The notes: a model not told the origin generated them from the sequence alone. Numbered from the stretch's first letter, positions 44,025-61,300 are shown. The stretch: DNA of 64,000 nt from Glandiceps talaboti (GCF_964340395.1 NC_135561.1:14422961-14486960), one strand, 5' to 3'. Made by a program: numbers and translations.

Positions 44025-45224
44025 CTTCCAAACGAGGGGGGAGGGGGGGGGTTAGTGAAAAAGTACCGTGTGTATGGGTACATGTCGTAATTATGTCAAG
44101 TAGATTAATGAATATATAGTAAGTATGCGGTTAAAATCATGATATAAACGATTTTGATTTGTATGTGAAACGAAAATGCAGTGACCGTGTAACTTATTCC
44201 CTAGAAATAGTACTAATATAATATCTGTAAAATTCCTGGAAATTTTGTGATTCCTTTATTTGTCATTCCATTTTCGTTTCATTTTTGTTTATTTTCAAAA
44301 GCAATCTGATAAAAAACATTTTAACAAACTTGAACATAATTATAACTACATTGGTCAGCTAGACCAGAGACTGGTTGTTCTAAATTTGTAATTATTGAGA
44401 AAGTGGCAATTCCGAACTTTTTGTTTTAGAGTAGGTGTGTTTAGTTACGTCTGTATATTTCTATTCATTACCCTATGCTTGATTTCACACGATCGAAGAC
44501 TCTGAGCATGCGCTAATGTGACAATTAAAGTATTTTGACATTGTAGTCAATATGGAAACTCTTGAAGGTCATGTAAGGACACGGCCGTGTGACAAAAGGC
44601 GACTTTCGACGAAGCTGGTCTTCGTTTATCAGTTTTCTTCGTAAGGTTTGTCATATGACACGTTTTTCCAGGTATTCATATCATTTGGTACACCTTTGCG
44701 CATGACTGTTACATGCACATGTCAGTGTACGCATACGTAGCCAGTTCAAGGTATCTAGGTCAGAGCGTTTTACCTATACCATATCACGGAGGTAGTCCTT
44801 CCCACATCCATGCATGGCTATACAGATCTATAATAAATGCATTGTACATACTACATTGACAATATTACAGCTGTTGGCCTAGATTCCAGTTGGGCACATA
44901 GGGGCGTGTAATATTTCATAGATTGTTGTTGAAGTATTACTTCACATTAAATGTTTATGATACTTTTCTTGGTTTTACAAGGCACTGAACCTGGGCTGAA
45001 TGCTAATACGTATACGACCTTTTAGCAAAGTGTTCTCTGGGCGCAGGACTGCTGAACTCCGGGACAGCCTGTTCATGGCACCCCATACTACTACTCAATG
45101 CGTTGCTCGTACATCAACATTAAATTTCCAATTTCCAGTGAATCTTTCCTCGTTCTTGCTTTATGCCATTTAACTCCTTCAAATGTTGGTGGTCCTAGTG
45201 GTGTTGAATGAGTAGTAACTTTGA

Positions 45225-45385
45225 CACGGGTCTTTCGAATCGCCCGTTCAAATACACATTCAATCAGTGCATGTAAGAAGGACTTCACGTTAAGCCCGCC
45301 TGGTTTACTCACTGTGGTCAGAAAACCACTGTTGCTTCAAGGGAATGGCCCTGTATAAGCAGGTATATTTAGTAACATTGGGATT
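45225..45385. repeat. Dispersed duplicate R7, copy 1
   Basis: Shares gggtctttcgaatc, cccgttcaaatacacattc, gttgcttcaagggaatggcc and ctgtataagcaggtatattt with 47,215-47,375, in the same orientation. The minus strand is open over 45,091-45,312 (ending KWHKARTRKDSLEIGNLMLM...), but no family is recognised. Confidence 0.7.
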
Positions 45386-46318
45386 CGTTCACAGTGACAA
45401 GTCAGGTATAAGTCAGAGAATAAGTATAAATAGTTGCCAATCAGAGTTAAATGCGTACACTTAATACAGTGAACATGTTTGAGTACAGAACTTATGGATT
45501 GTCAGGACTTCATTACTCATGAATATTTATTACTAAGCTGATTTATTTGGCAGTGTCACGGAAGAAATGGCAGCTCTGGTTTGGCCAAAACTGGAAAACA
45601 GCAGAATCAATTTCAAATCAATATGTAGTGATATGAACACAAATCCAGTATGTAGTAAGGGCAAATCAAATAGCTCTTTAGTTGAAACTTTTTGTTGCCA
45701 TGCATTTACTATAATATAACACCAAAAATTCTTTAATTTTATAATTTGAAGATATTCTTGAGAAGTATTTGTATTTTGGGCTCCAAACAGATCCATGAAA
45801 AGCATGGCGAATGGCGAGTGCTATATGGAGCGAATTGTACCAAAATCTCGTGCATACCCGCCTTCGGCGGGGGTTATTGCTATTATATTATATCAAAATA
45901 TGTGTCTATTTCTTCTAAATGTGATTCTGTGGTTATTTATATGCCTGGAATGGCGAATTCGCACGTACAGAAAAGATCGTCGGTAATAGATCGTCGGGAA
46001 CGAGCATATTTTGATGAGTGTATACGTTCATGTCACACACACACACACACTGCATGAACACAAACCATACACTGCATTGCATTGCATTGCATTGATAAAT
46101 TACTTTATTTACATCTGATATAATGCATAATGCGTTGAAAACTAGCAAGGAAGAAAACGGGGCAAGAGGTCAAAGAAAGTAACAATTTTGGATATTTACA
46201 TAAAAACAATACAATCTTGTACACTGCTAAAAATAGATGTCTCGGCGTTGAATCAGTTGAATCGGAGAAAGCTCGAAACAGTAAACCAGAGACGCGACGT
46301 TACACAGTCTACTTTAAT

Positions 46319-46604
46319 TTAATGGTTAATAAATTGAACATTGACTGAACCTGAATATGTACAGTTTTGAAATAATCCTGACGCACTTGACTGATGGTTA
46401 AAAGTTAAATTGGTGTTGCTTGATTCAACGAGAGCAGGAGACGGCTCGTTGCATGGGAGAACTTGTACCTTATCAGCCATGGCCAGTGATGTTGAAGGCA
46501 CTGATCGATCGTTGCTTTCGATCGCAAGGTCATCAGTGGAATTATTTGGACTACTGTAATCCAAACTATTGTACAGGATACCTGACATACCTTTACTCTG
46601 AGGA
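46319..46604 (-). CDS. Possible 3'-terminal exon of an unidentified gene
   Basis: A TTCCTCAG acceptor at about 46,605 opens a frame SKGMSGILYNSLDYSSPNN that continues to LFQNCTYSGSVNVQF and a stop. Short C-terminal tails of NCT-x-GxVxV type occur at the ends of some invertebrate innate-immune proteins, but this resemblance is from memory and weak. Any upstream exon on this strand would have to lie inside or beyond methyltransferase gene A, so it may instead be a displaced fragment. Confidence 0.22.
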
Positions 46605-46675
46605 AGTGTTAACTTATTGGTATAAGAACTAACACATTCAGCTTGTATGTACTATTCATATACTATAGTTTAGGG

Positions 46676-46712
46676 GCCCATTTTACCACTGCCTGCCGTG
46701 GTAAAATGGGAT
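46676..46712. repeat. Short perfect hairpin
   Basis: CCCATTTTACCAC, 8-bp loop, GTGGTAAAATGGG, followed by another ATTTTACCAC. It looks like the end of a small foldback element just beyond the stop codon side of methyltransferase gene A. Confidence 0.75.
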
Positions 46713-46829
46713 TTTACCACAGTTATTATCCAATCAGAATGGCACATAGTAGCATGATATAATATAATAAAACATTTAGTATGCCCGGATCAAAAGAATG
46801 GTCCAGAAGTTGAAAGTAGGAAGAATAAT

Positions 46830-50544
<3,715 letters not shown>

Positions 50545-50741
50545 GTTGAATTTACTTAGTCATTTGCATGTAGGAGGATATGGTGTACGTCGACCTTTAC
50601 ACACCGTTTGCGTTTGTCAATGAATGGGTTGAACTTTTAAAGTGAAAACTAAACAAATCAAGTAAAAATGAATAAATATATTAACCCTTCAGGTGTACTT
50701 GTTTCGCCTCTGTCCAGGTGTACTTGTCCAGTTGTTGATAT

Positions 50742-50742
<1 letters not shown>

Positions 50743-50828
<86 letters not shown>

Positions 50829-50872
50829 GGACAGAGAGAGAGGGGAGAGAGGGAGGGAGGCAGGCAGGCAGT

Positions 50873-50965
<93 letters not shown>
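50743..50965. repeat. (AG)n microsatellite, upstream of gene A
   Basis: Two AG runs separated by an aggcaggcagtgagg spacer, about 200 bp upstream of the gene A start codon. Equivalent runs precede genes B (56,215-56,300) and C (62,462-62,531). Confidence 0.95.
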
Positions 50966-50966
<1 letters not shown>

Positions 50967-51189
50967 GGGGGGGAGATCTAGAGAGAGAGATAGATAATGT
51001 AACTTTGACGTTGCCATGACATTGTATTAGCAAAACCAAGGAGGGAGGGCGATTTACAAAACAAACAAATTATATATTCCAAAATATTCCAATTAGGTGT
51101 CAATTGTAAATATGAATGAACAATAACAAAATTTGATCATCAATACTTCTTTATTCATAATCGATTTTACAAAACGTGGCAAAACACCA

Positions 51190-51275
51190 TAGCGACTCAA
51201 TGACAAGTGCCCCTTAGGTCACTCATATTTTCCTTTCTTGAACGGAGAAAAATATTGGAGAATAATATCTGATTA
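51190..51275. repeat. R3 core fragment between genes A and B
   Basis: agcgactcaatgacaagtgccccttaggtcactcatattttc to aaaaatattggagaataatatct. The same fragment sits at about 56,870-56,935 and 63,090-63,160, so it predates the duplications. Confidence 0.75.
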
Positions 51276-52136
51276 CCTGATCAACTAACGATAAACCCAC
51301 GACAAAGGTAACTTTTTTGATATTATTATCATACGGGACAATATTTTGGAAGTGCGGTGGATGATTCTTCATTCATACAAACGTGTATACGAATACACGT
51401 ATTTTTATGGTAGCGATTTTGCCGAAACCTTATGTTTTTCAGTTTATATCACTTTGGTTGCCATAGTAATGATATCTTGAGTCTTTGTAACACCATTGGA
51501 TATATGGTACCGTGAGAAAATTACGGTCTAAATTATGTGTGACCATAAGAGGTTTGTGAGAAGAGCATAGTTTAGATTAGTCAAATGTTGAAACATGAAT
51601 GCATGGCGACTGGGAAAACCAGCCATGTTTTATGAATACACTATGAAAGAGAGACTTTTAAAAGATAAACTCAACTAGAGTCAAGAGTATGAAGTTTAAT
51701 GAAGTGAAATTGAATTTAAAGAGTCAATGTCATTACTGTGATTCATGATATCACTAATCAATTCACATCACCTTTATTCCTTGCCCTTATTGTATTTATT
51801 TGACCACCCTAAAATGGATAAAGACTGGATAATTCCATTGTCAATGAATGATGACCTGATTTTTAACTATGTACACACTGTACTGAAGCCTCTATTAGTG
51901 TTCATGATTTAATTATTCGTAGAAATCTCTCAATTGAGGTACACATATTGCAGGTGTCTTAAAACTGACAATAGCAGTAAAGTAAATTAAAATCAGCTTG
52001 CTTTGAGCACACACGACTTCAATATTAATGAGTTGTAATGAATGGGAAATATGATTTAGCAAAACGTTTAGTGTGCTTGGATCAAAAGAATGGTCCAAAA
52101 GATGAATGGAGGAAACGTGTGCTCGAAAAGAATTAT

Positions 52137-52349
52137 TCATCTTTCAATTTTCAGGCAGACCACTTCATACCACCAGTAAGGCTTTCCGGCTTCATCCTTT
52201 GGTGCCAGAGAATAGAATAGTTGGTACGCATCTTCCATAAATTCGGCATGCAGTTCAAATGGTATATAATCGAGATGTCCGAGAAGAGGTTTTAAAAAAC
52301 CTGTGAAAAATACAGATCCAATAAAATAATGTCTGTCTGTCTGTCTGTC

Positions 52350-52400
<51 letters not shown>

Positions 52401-52451
52401 ATGTATGTATGTACGTACGCACGTATGTATGTATATGTATGTATGTATGCA

Positions 52452-52483
<32 letters not shown>

Positions 52484-55400
52484 CATGTGTGTGTATGTAT
52501 GTATGTATGTATTTATGTGTGTGTGTGTGTGTGTGTGTGTATGGATGGATGGATGGATGGATGGATGGATGGATGTATTGATGCATACATGAGTGTATGT
52601 ATGTGCGAATACACACATGCATGTATATATTTACAAATTGTTATCTATGCATTGTGCCTACTATCATGATAAAGTTTTTAAGCGAAATACATCTGTATTA
52701 ATTTATTGTCCCATGTTTCTCGCTTTAGAAACAATCTATTTTGAGTACTTGCAGGTCTAGTCATATTTAGTAGGTTATAATAAGTTCAGCTTTGACATGT
52801 TTAATAATATTCCTAATTTCATCTTTAAGCAAACATCGAAGTTCATTTTCCCACCTTTATGTTCAGCAACGGACTCAAACTTAAATTTCGGCCATTCCCT
52901 CCAACTTGCAAGAACTTTAAATCCAATTTCGTTGACCATTTCATTCAAATCTTGTAGCGAACCAGGGTAGGGGAATAAGCCGGGTTTGAAGTTCTGTATT
53001 GAAAAAAATAGGATAACTCAGAGTTGAAGCACCTTTTGGAGAATTTGTTATTTCTAACAGTAATGTGTGATTGTGAAACCATATCTTACCATAACTATCT
53101 ATTCATGTGATCACAAAAGGTGCTTCAGTCATTCACTCATTTTGTGAAATGTCGATATTATACTTTATATTTCTGTTACCAATATGAGTATATGTGTCAT
53201 CCCTTAAGTTTTTAATCCTGCAGTGACATACCTTATAGTTATTGTAATAAGATATTAATACACCAAGATTCACAGTACACAAATAAAAATATGAATATAT
53301 GAAAATATGTCTTGTTCATATTTGATATATATTGCCGCTTTTTACAATTCGAATAAAGGGAGTGCCACTAACAATGACAATACGGCATCTTTCATACCTC
53401 AAGATAGTCCTTCCAACGTGGAAGGTCACAACATCCATAATACACCGAGGTGAACGTATCCTGTGGGTCCTTCATCATGAATGAAGCGTTGAATAAACCA
53501 GACGGTCGTAAACACCAGTAAGCATTTCTGAATACTTGTTTAATGTCTTCGATCCAGTGAATAGCTACTATCGATATGACCTTTGTGAAAGAGTTTTTGA
53601 GCTCTATGCAGGATTCCTGTAGTCTGGTAGCATCGGCTACGACGTATCGAGTTTTGTTTACCACAGAATTGTTGCGATTTGCTATGTCGATGGCAGTCTC
53701 AGAAATATCAATACCTTTAAATTGGACACATAAAGAAATAAACGGAATGGTGACGTTACATTTACTTTACCCAAGTCACTTATGGTGAAAAAACGGAAAT
53801 GTTCATATAGTCCAACCACATTGTACAATACTTGCCTTACCAGGTCAGCGTATGAGCAGAAAGAGCAAACATGCATGGAAATTCAAATGCAGTTTGGATT
53901 TTTAAAATGTTAAACTAACTTTACTATGCATTTAGTCTCTTAAAAGAGATGTAAGCAACCCAGACCAAGTCCGTCTTTGTAGTTCAACATTTGCAGGAAA
54001 AACGTTTTTATTGTAAATACTATTAGTTAGTTATTGTACACAAAACACAATAGACACATGAGCAGACTAGCCATGATGCAGGGTGATTTATATTTTAAAA
54101 ACATATACATGATGTGACGTTTAACGTGAAGTCTTGATTTGCTTTCTTCAACAAATATTTTCTTAATATTTTGTAGTGGTGTAAACTTGTTAACTGCTTC
54201 ATGTAGTATAGAGTTAAAGCTGCTCCAACATTGTTCTGTGCTACAATCTTTGAATGTTGTATCCAAGTATATTTTTGTTGTAGTGAATTCTTCATTGCTG
54301 TATAATCTGCTCTATTGTAGTTTGGTGTTTGCGAAACGTTCTCGGGAATGGATATTTTAACAATTACTTTCCACTATTTCTTAAATGATCTGCGACCCAC
54401 ACTTCTTCAAACATGTTGGATTCAGAGGTCAATACTAAGTCGAGGATGGAGTCATCCCTAGTTGGCAAGGACAAATGCTGAGTGAGAAAGCAATCCATAG
54501 TAGTATCCAGAAATGTCTGGCCTTTAGTTGATTCTGCTGTCAGTCGACCCCAATTTATGAACGGGTAGTCAAAATCTCTCATACATAGTCTCTTTCCTAA
54601 TTATAAGCTCCTCTCTTAATTAATTTTCTATCTATCTCACGTCGTTTAGAAGTAAGCTCTGGGGCGTTCGAGATATTCACATTCTTGTATACTTTGTTTG
54701 ATGACTTCGAGAAGTTTTTGGCTTTCAGAAAAATTTTACGCATTTTTGTTTTCCTATCTCTCAGTTTAATCTTCAGTACCGTAGTCTAGGTAGTTATCTA
54801 CTTTTAGTTGTTTTCTTCAGGCCAGTGGGTAGTATTGCCATCTCTGTCACATCTAAATCATCCAGCCCAATATCAGCTAAAAGCCCGCTTGTATTTTCCA
54901 TCTCACTCATACCCTGGTTTACCATGTCTTCGTTCGGTTCTGGTTAATTTTTTTTGGGTTCCCTGTATTACCGTGACTTTAAAAACTAGTTGTTCAACTT
55001 CACTTCTATATGTTGACTCTTTGTAGCTCTGGAATTCCCAGTTCTCTTAAATACTGTATACCAGATCTAAACTTTCCAGTCGCACCTGAAAGTTATCCAT
55101 TACGTACAGCTTCGCTGATCATGATCCTTTGTCGCAGCCTTTGCAATACCAGCCGTGTATCGTGTTGTCAAAGTCAGTAGACGTTAAAACTTCAGAGTTC
55201 ACTTGATGCACTTTGACATTTCGTATGAAAGAGTGACACCCACACTCCTCCATATTTACTATTCACTTCTTCGCTGCATGCTCTACAGTTACGAACTTTT
55301 TTCAATAAAAAAATCTAGGGCAGCCTATCACTTCTTGTGGGTGCAGGCGGTCGCCATCTTGGACTGTCACACCCATTCTTTGAATGCAAAACTGGTATTA

Positions 55401-55990
55401 TGTACAACCCTTCATGTATGCATTTGATTTACAATAACATGTTTACACTTTCCTCTTTTTTAATCAGAAAAAAAAAACTAGTATAACTATAAGTTATTTA
55501 CTATGAACAATTTCCAAACAGAATTCCAGGATTTTCACACATAATATATCTTGTAAACGATTTGAATGTATATCACACAAGGCACTGAACTACATCGAGG
55601 ACTATGTATATAACTCTTACCTAGCTACGACTTCAAATCAAAATCAAACGAAGAGACAATTTAACAAAGCTGTTGTTGAGGTTGTGACAAATTGAATATC
55701 ACTTTAGTGTACAAACAGCGAGAAGAACTTATAATTAGCGACGAAGCCACCAATATGCTGTCATAGACTTTTGGAAAAAAAAGAAACCCGATTTGATATA
55801 ACTTACCGACGACACACCGTATATTATCACGGCTTGCTATATGCTTGACCAGTTCCCCTGTTCCACATCCAATATCCAAGACATTGTCACCGTCTATCCA
55901 GTCATCTTTCCATAAAGATGACAAATCCAGTCCCATCCTACATACCTGTGGCCTGTTTTTTAGATAATCTTCCCTGTGTACCTCGTTCAT
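52137..55990 (-). CDS. JHAMT-like SAM-dependent methyltransferase, copy B
   Basis: Exons: 55,990-55,807; 53,714-53,398; 52,993-52,855; 52,300-52,137 (stop). In-phase GT-AG junctions, 267 residues, one codon shorter than A (LNRNN becomes NRNN). Motif I VLDIGCGTG at residues 37-45 and GIDIS are intact; exon 1 encodes the same residues as C. Copy B differs from A and C at otherwise conserved places: VISIVAIHWIED instead of V(G/M)GALHW, and LASWREWPK instead of VSSSRESPK. The first lies in the strand after motif III that lines the active site in class I enzymes, so activity or specificity may differ. Intron 2 is only 404 bp; the roughly 560 bp found at 58,775-59,333 of C is missing. The frame is open throughout, so it is not an obvious pseudogene. 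Confidence 0.87.
52329..52580. repeat. Compound TCTG/GT/GTAT/GGAT microsatellite, gene B intron 3
   Basis: Begins about 29 bp from the exon 4 acceptor of copy B, the same relative position as in A and C. Confidence 0.95.
54118..55483 (-). mobile_element. Truncated non-LTR retrotransposon, gene B intron 1
   Basis: Minus-strand order: a PHD-type zinc-finger remnant (NCRACSEEV, FHTKCQSASSELYEVL, WYCKGCD) at about 55,310-55,120; then an APE-type endonuclease piece (DFDYPFINW, TRDDSILDLVLTS, VADHLR) at 54,582-54,364; then the endonuclease-RT linker (CWSSFNSILHEAVNKFTPLQ) ending near 54,120. No reverse transcriptase follows. The combination is that of CR1/L2-like elements. Relative to C the finger frame is broken by a 2-bp loss near 55,194. 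Gene A lacks the insertion: its intron 1 runs acgtttag-tatcaatt across the site. Confidence 0.75.
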
Positions 55991-56211
55991 GTTGAATTTA
56001 CTAATTATAGTTATTTACATGTAAAATGATATGGCGTACCTGTGCGTCGATCTTTGTACACCATTCGTGTTTGTCAATGAATAGAGATAGGCTGAAGTCT
56101 GATTTACTTGACTTGTCAAGTAAATACGAATGAATATATTAACCTTTCGCCTCTGCCATTAATATATAGTAGGAAATGAATATTCAAAGTAGTTGATTTC
56201 TGATAGATAGA

Positions 56212-56214
<3 letters not shown>

Positions 56215-56303
<89 letters not shown>

Positions 56304-56410
56304 TGTAATACATTTGATGTCACCGTGACATATTAACAAAACCAAGGAGGAAGGGCGGTTTACAAAACAAACTAATCATATATTCCAACATATGCAAATT
56401 AGTTGTCATA

Positions 56411-56508
<98 letters not shown>
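56215..56508. repeat. (AG)n and (TA)n microsatellites, upstream of gene B
   Basis: AG run 56,215-56,300 and TA run 56,410-56,508 separated by conserved unique sequence that also occurs beside gene C. Confidence 0.95.
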
Positions 56509-56509
<1 letters not shown>

Positions 56510-57986
56510 CTTCTTTCCTCAATACAAATGCTTCGTAGACAAATTTTGCCAGGTTATATATAATTTTGATATTTCTACCTGAAGACAGATTTACCAAAGA
56601 CTGTTGATTTGGATATCGAAATGGCCATTGTGGTAGAAATTTCCCCTATGATAATGTAGTCACCCTAACATTGTATGACTAAATTCTGAGGCAAAACCAA
56701 GGAGGGAGGGCGGTTTACAAAACAAACGAATTATATATTCCATAATATTCAAATAAGGTGTCAGTTGTAAATATGAATGAACAAGAACAAAATTTGACCC
56801 ATCAATACTTCTTTATTTTTTTTCATAATTTATTTTTAAAATGTGGTTACACTATACAGTATATAGCGACTCAGTGACAAGGGCCCCTTAGGTCACCCGT
56901 TAACTTAACGAAGAAAAAATATTGGGGAATGATATCTAATTACATGGCAAACGTTTAAACTCACGACAAAGGTAACCTTGTTTTGATATTATGATCATAC
57001 AGAACAATTTTTGGGAATGAATACATGTATTTTATTTACTTTGCCGAAACCTTTTTTTCAGTTTATATCATTTTGGTTGCCATATATAGTAATGATATAT
57101 TTAATCTTTATAACACCATTGGATATATGGTACCGTGAGAAAATTATGGTCTAAAGTATATGTGACGATAATAGGTTTGTGAGGAGAGCATAGTTTAGAT
57201 TAGTCAAATGGTGAAACATGAATGGCGACTGGGAAAACCAGCCATGTTTAATGAATACACTATGAAAGACAGACTTTTTAAAAGATAAACTCAACTAGAG
57301 TCAAGAGTATGAAGTTTAATGAATTGAAATTGAATTTAAATAGTCAATGTCATTACTGTGATTCATGATATCACTAATCAATTCACATCACCTTTATTCC
57401 TTGCCCTTATTGTATTTATTTGACCACCCTAAAATTGATAAAAACTGGATAATTCCATTGTCATTGAATGATGACCTGATTTTTAACTACCATGGAAATC
57501 AGGAATTGTTTGACTGTTTATTAATGTCCATATATAGATAATTATGACATGAAAAGTCACAGTCGTCTGTTATTGTTATTGTGCAAGATACGCTGTGACG
57601 TGGCGCCCTCACACATCTGTCAACTTCTCTCACTCAGAGGGAAGGCCGGTGAGGGCGAAATGAATGTCCAAGTCACCTGTGTGCTGAATCATGCATACAT
57701 GGTTGATCTTTACACAAGAAGCACACAATGTACTGAAGCCTCTATTAGTGTTCATGATTTAATCATTCGTAGAAATCTCTCAATTGAGGTACAAATATTA
57801 CAGGTGTCTTCTAAATGACAATAGCAGTAAAGGAAATTAAAATCAGCTTGCGTAGAGCACACACGACTTCAATATTAATGAGTTGTAATGAATGGGAAAT
57901 ATGATTTAGCAAAACGTTAAGTGTGCTTGGATCAAAAGAATGGTCCAGAAGATGAATGGAGGAAATGTGTACTCGAAAAGAATTAT

Positions 57987-58281
57987 TTATCTTTCAATTT
58001 TCAGGCAGACCACTTCATACCACCAGTAAGGCTTTCCGGCTTCATCCTTTGGTGCCAGAGAACAGAATAGTTGGTAGGCATCTTCCATAAATTCGGCATG
58101 CAGTTCAAATGGTATATAATCGAGATGTCCGAGAAGAGGTTTTAAAAAACCTGTGAAAAATACAGATGCAGTAAAAATATGTCTGTCTGTCTGTCTGTCT
58201 CTGTAGGTATGTATGTATGCATGTATGTATGTATGTATGTATGTATGTATGTATGTATGTATGTATATATGTATGTATGTA

Positions 58282-58319
<38 letters not shown>

Positions 58320-61300
58320 GATGGATGGATGTATGCATGCATGCATGAGTGTATGTGTATATGCGAATACACACATGCATGTATATATTTACAAATTGTT
58401 ATCTATGCATTGTGCGTACTATCATGATAAAGTTTTTAAGCGAAATATATCTGTATTAATTTATTGTCCCATGTTTCTCTCTTTAGAAACAATCCGTTTT
58501 GAGTACTTGCAGGTCTAGTCATATTTAGTAGGTTATAATAAGATCAGCTTTGACATGTTTAACAATATTCCTAATTTCATCTTTAAGCAAACATCGAAGT
58601 TCATTTTCCCACCTTTATGTTCAGCAACGGACTCAAACTTAAATTTCGGCGATTCCCTCGAACTTGAAACAACTTTAAATCCAATTTCGTTTACCATTTC
58701 ATTCAAATCTTGGAGCGAACCAGGATAGGGGAATAAGCCGGGTTTGAAGTTCTGTATTGAAAAAAATGAGAGAACTTCTATGAGTATATCGACGTTGAAA
58801 CCAATGTAAATGTAGACATCTAAGCTTACCATTTTGATAACGGTAGACATTTCGTATCGGTATCACGGTTTATAATTATATTTAACTTAATCTCGCTTTA
58901 TATAACATCAAGTGGAATAATGCTTGTAGCCATCAAATACATAATTCTATAAATATATTTAACCATGTCTACGGTGGCAATCCTTAATTCTTCACATGGA
59001 AATTCATTCGTACTGATAAAGAATTATATGACAGTAATATTTGCCTCGAGGCACATGTTTTAAAGTTATTGACTACATACATTTTGTACTTCTATCTATG
59101 TCAAGAGATTGACCCACTCTACAGAGCACATCACCTTAGTGACAAAAGAACCTATAAGGGGAGGGAGGAGGGGTGTCATAGTTCATTTACAACACGCTTC
59201 CTTTGTTTAAGGTAGTTATATTATAGTGTAATTTCTGTTATTAGAGGTATCTATACTTTCATCATAAAAATCAAATGCAGTATATGTACTCAAATATTTG
59301 GAATACAAATGGGGGGGGGGGGGCTTCCGATAGGATAACTCAGAGTTGAAGCACCTTTTGGAGAATTTGTTATTTCTAACAGTAATGTCTGATTGTGAAA
59401 CCATATCTTACCACAACTATCTATTCATGTGATCACAAAAAGTGCTTCAGTCATTCACTCATTTTATGAAATATCGATATCATACTTTATATTTCTGTTG
59501 CCAATATGAGTATATGTGTCATCCCTTAAGTTTTTAATCCTGCAGTGACATATTTATAGTTATTGTAATAAGATATTAATACACCAAGATTCACAGTACA
59601 CAAATAAAAATATGAATATATGAAAATATGTCTTGTTCATATTTGATATATATTGCCGCTTTTTACAATTCGAATAAAGGGAGTGCCACTAACAATGACA
59701 ATACGGCATCTTTCATACCTCAAGATAGTCCTTCCAACGCGGAAGGTCACAACATTCATAGTACACGGAGGTGAACGTATCCTGCGGGTCCTTCATCATG
59801 AATAAAGCGTTGAATAAACCAGACGGTCGTAAACACCAGTAAGCCTTTCTGAATACTTGTTTTATGTCTTCGATCCAGTGAAGCGCTCCCATCGATATGA
59901 CCTTTGTGAAAGAGTTTTTGAACTCTATGCATGATTCCTGTAGTCTGGTAGCATCGGCTACGGCGTATCGAGTTTTGTTCATCACAGAATTGTTGTGATT
60001 TGCTATGTCGATGGCAGTCTCAGAAATATCAATACCTTTAAATTGGACACATAAAGAAATAAACGGAATGGTGACGTTACATTTACTTTTACCCAAGTCA
60101 CTTATGGTGAAAAAAACGGAAATGTTCATATAGTCCAACCACATTGTACAATACAAACTAATTTTACTATGCATTTAGTCTCTTAAAAGAGATGTAAGCA
60201 ACCCAGACCAAGTCCGTCTTTGTAGTTCAACATTTGCAGGAAAAACGTTTTTATTGTAAATACTATTAGTTAGTTATTGTACACAAAACACAATAGACAC
60301 ATGAGCAGACTAGCCATGATGCAGGGTGATTTATATTTTAAAAACATATACATGATGTGACGTTTAACGTGAAGTCTTGATTTGCTTTCTTCAACAAATA
60401 TTTTCTTAATATTTTGTAGTGGTGTAAACTTGTTAACTGCTTCATGTAGTATAGAGTTAAAGCTGCTCCAACATTGTTCTGTGCTACAATCTTTGAATGT
60501 TGTATCCAAGTATATTTTTGTTGTAGTGAATTCTTCATTGCTGTATAATCTGCTCTATTGTAGTTTGGTGTTTGCGAAACGTTCTCGGGAATGGATATTT
60601 TAACAATTACTTTCCACTATTTCTTAAATGATCTGCGACCCACACTTCTTCAAACATGTTGGATTCAGAGGTCAATACTAAGTCGAGGATGGAGTCATCC
60701 CTAGTTGGCAAGGACAAATGCTGAGTGAGAAAGCAATCCATAGTAGTATCCAGAAATGTCTGGCCTTTAGTTGATTCTGCTGTCAGTCGACCCCAATTTA
60801 TGAACGGGTAGTCAAAATCTCTCATACATAGTCTCTTTCCTAATTATAAGCTCCTCTCTTAATTAATTTTCTATCTATCTCACGTCGTTTAGAAGTAAGC
60901 TCTGGGGCGTTCGAGATATTCACATTCTTGTATACTTTGTTTGATGACTTCGAGAAGTTTTTGGCTTTCAGAAAAATTTTACGCATTTTTGTTTTCCTAT
61001 CTCTCAGTTTAATCTTCAGTACCGTAGTCTAGGTAGTTATCTACTTTTAGTTGTTTTCTTCAGGCCAGTGGGTAGTATTGCCATCTCTGTCACATCTAAA
61101 TCATCCAGCCCAATATCAGCTAAAAGCCCGCTTGTATTTTCCATCTCAATCATACCCTGGTTTACCATGTCTTCGTTCGGTTCTGGTTAATTTTTTTTGG
61201 GTTCCCTGTATTACCGTGACATTAAAAACTAGTTGTTCAACTTCACTTCTATATGTTGACTCTTTGTAGCTCTGGAATTCCCAGTTCTCTTAAATACTGT

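Larger units (their letters stand above)
43284..46318. other. Intergenic region left of the methyltransferase array
   Basis: Apart from the possible orphan exon at 43,857-44,024 and the R7 repeat, nothing coding was recognised. A short (AC)n run lies at 46,036 and a TGCAT tandem (about 5 units) at 46,073-46,094. Confidence 0.5.
50545..52136. other. Spacer between methyltransferases A and B
   Basis: Holds the (AG)n run and an R3 fragment. It otherwise aligns with 56,000-57,980 and 62,240-63,960 but lacks about 230 bp present there (57,490-57,720), which includes the gaaggccggtgagggcgaaatg segment. No gene seen. Confidence 0.6.
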
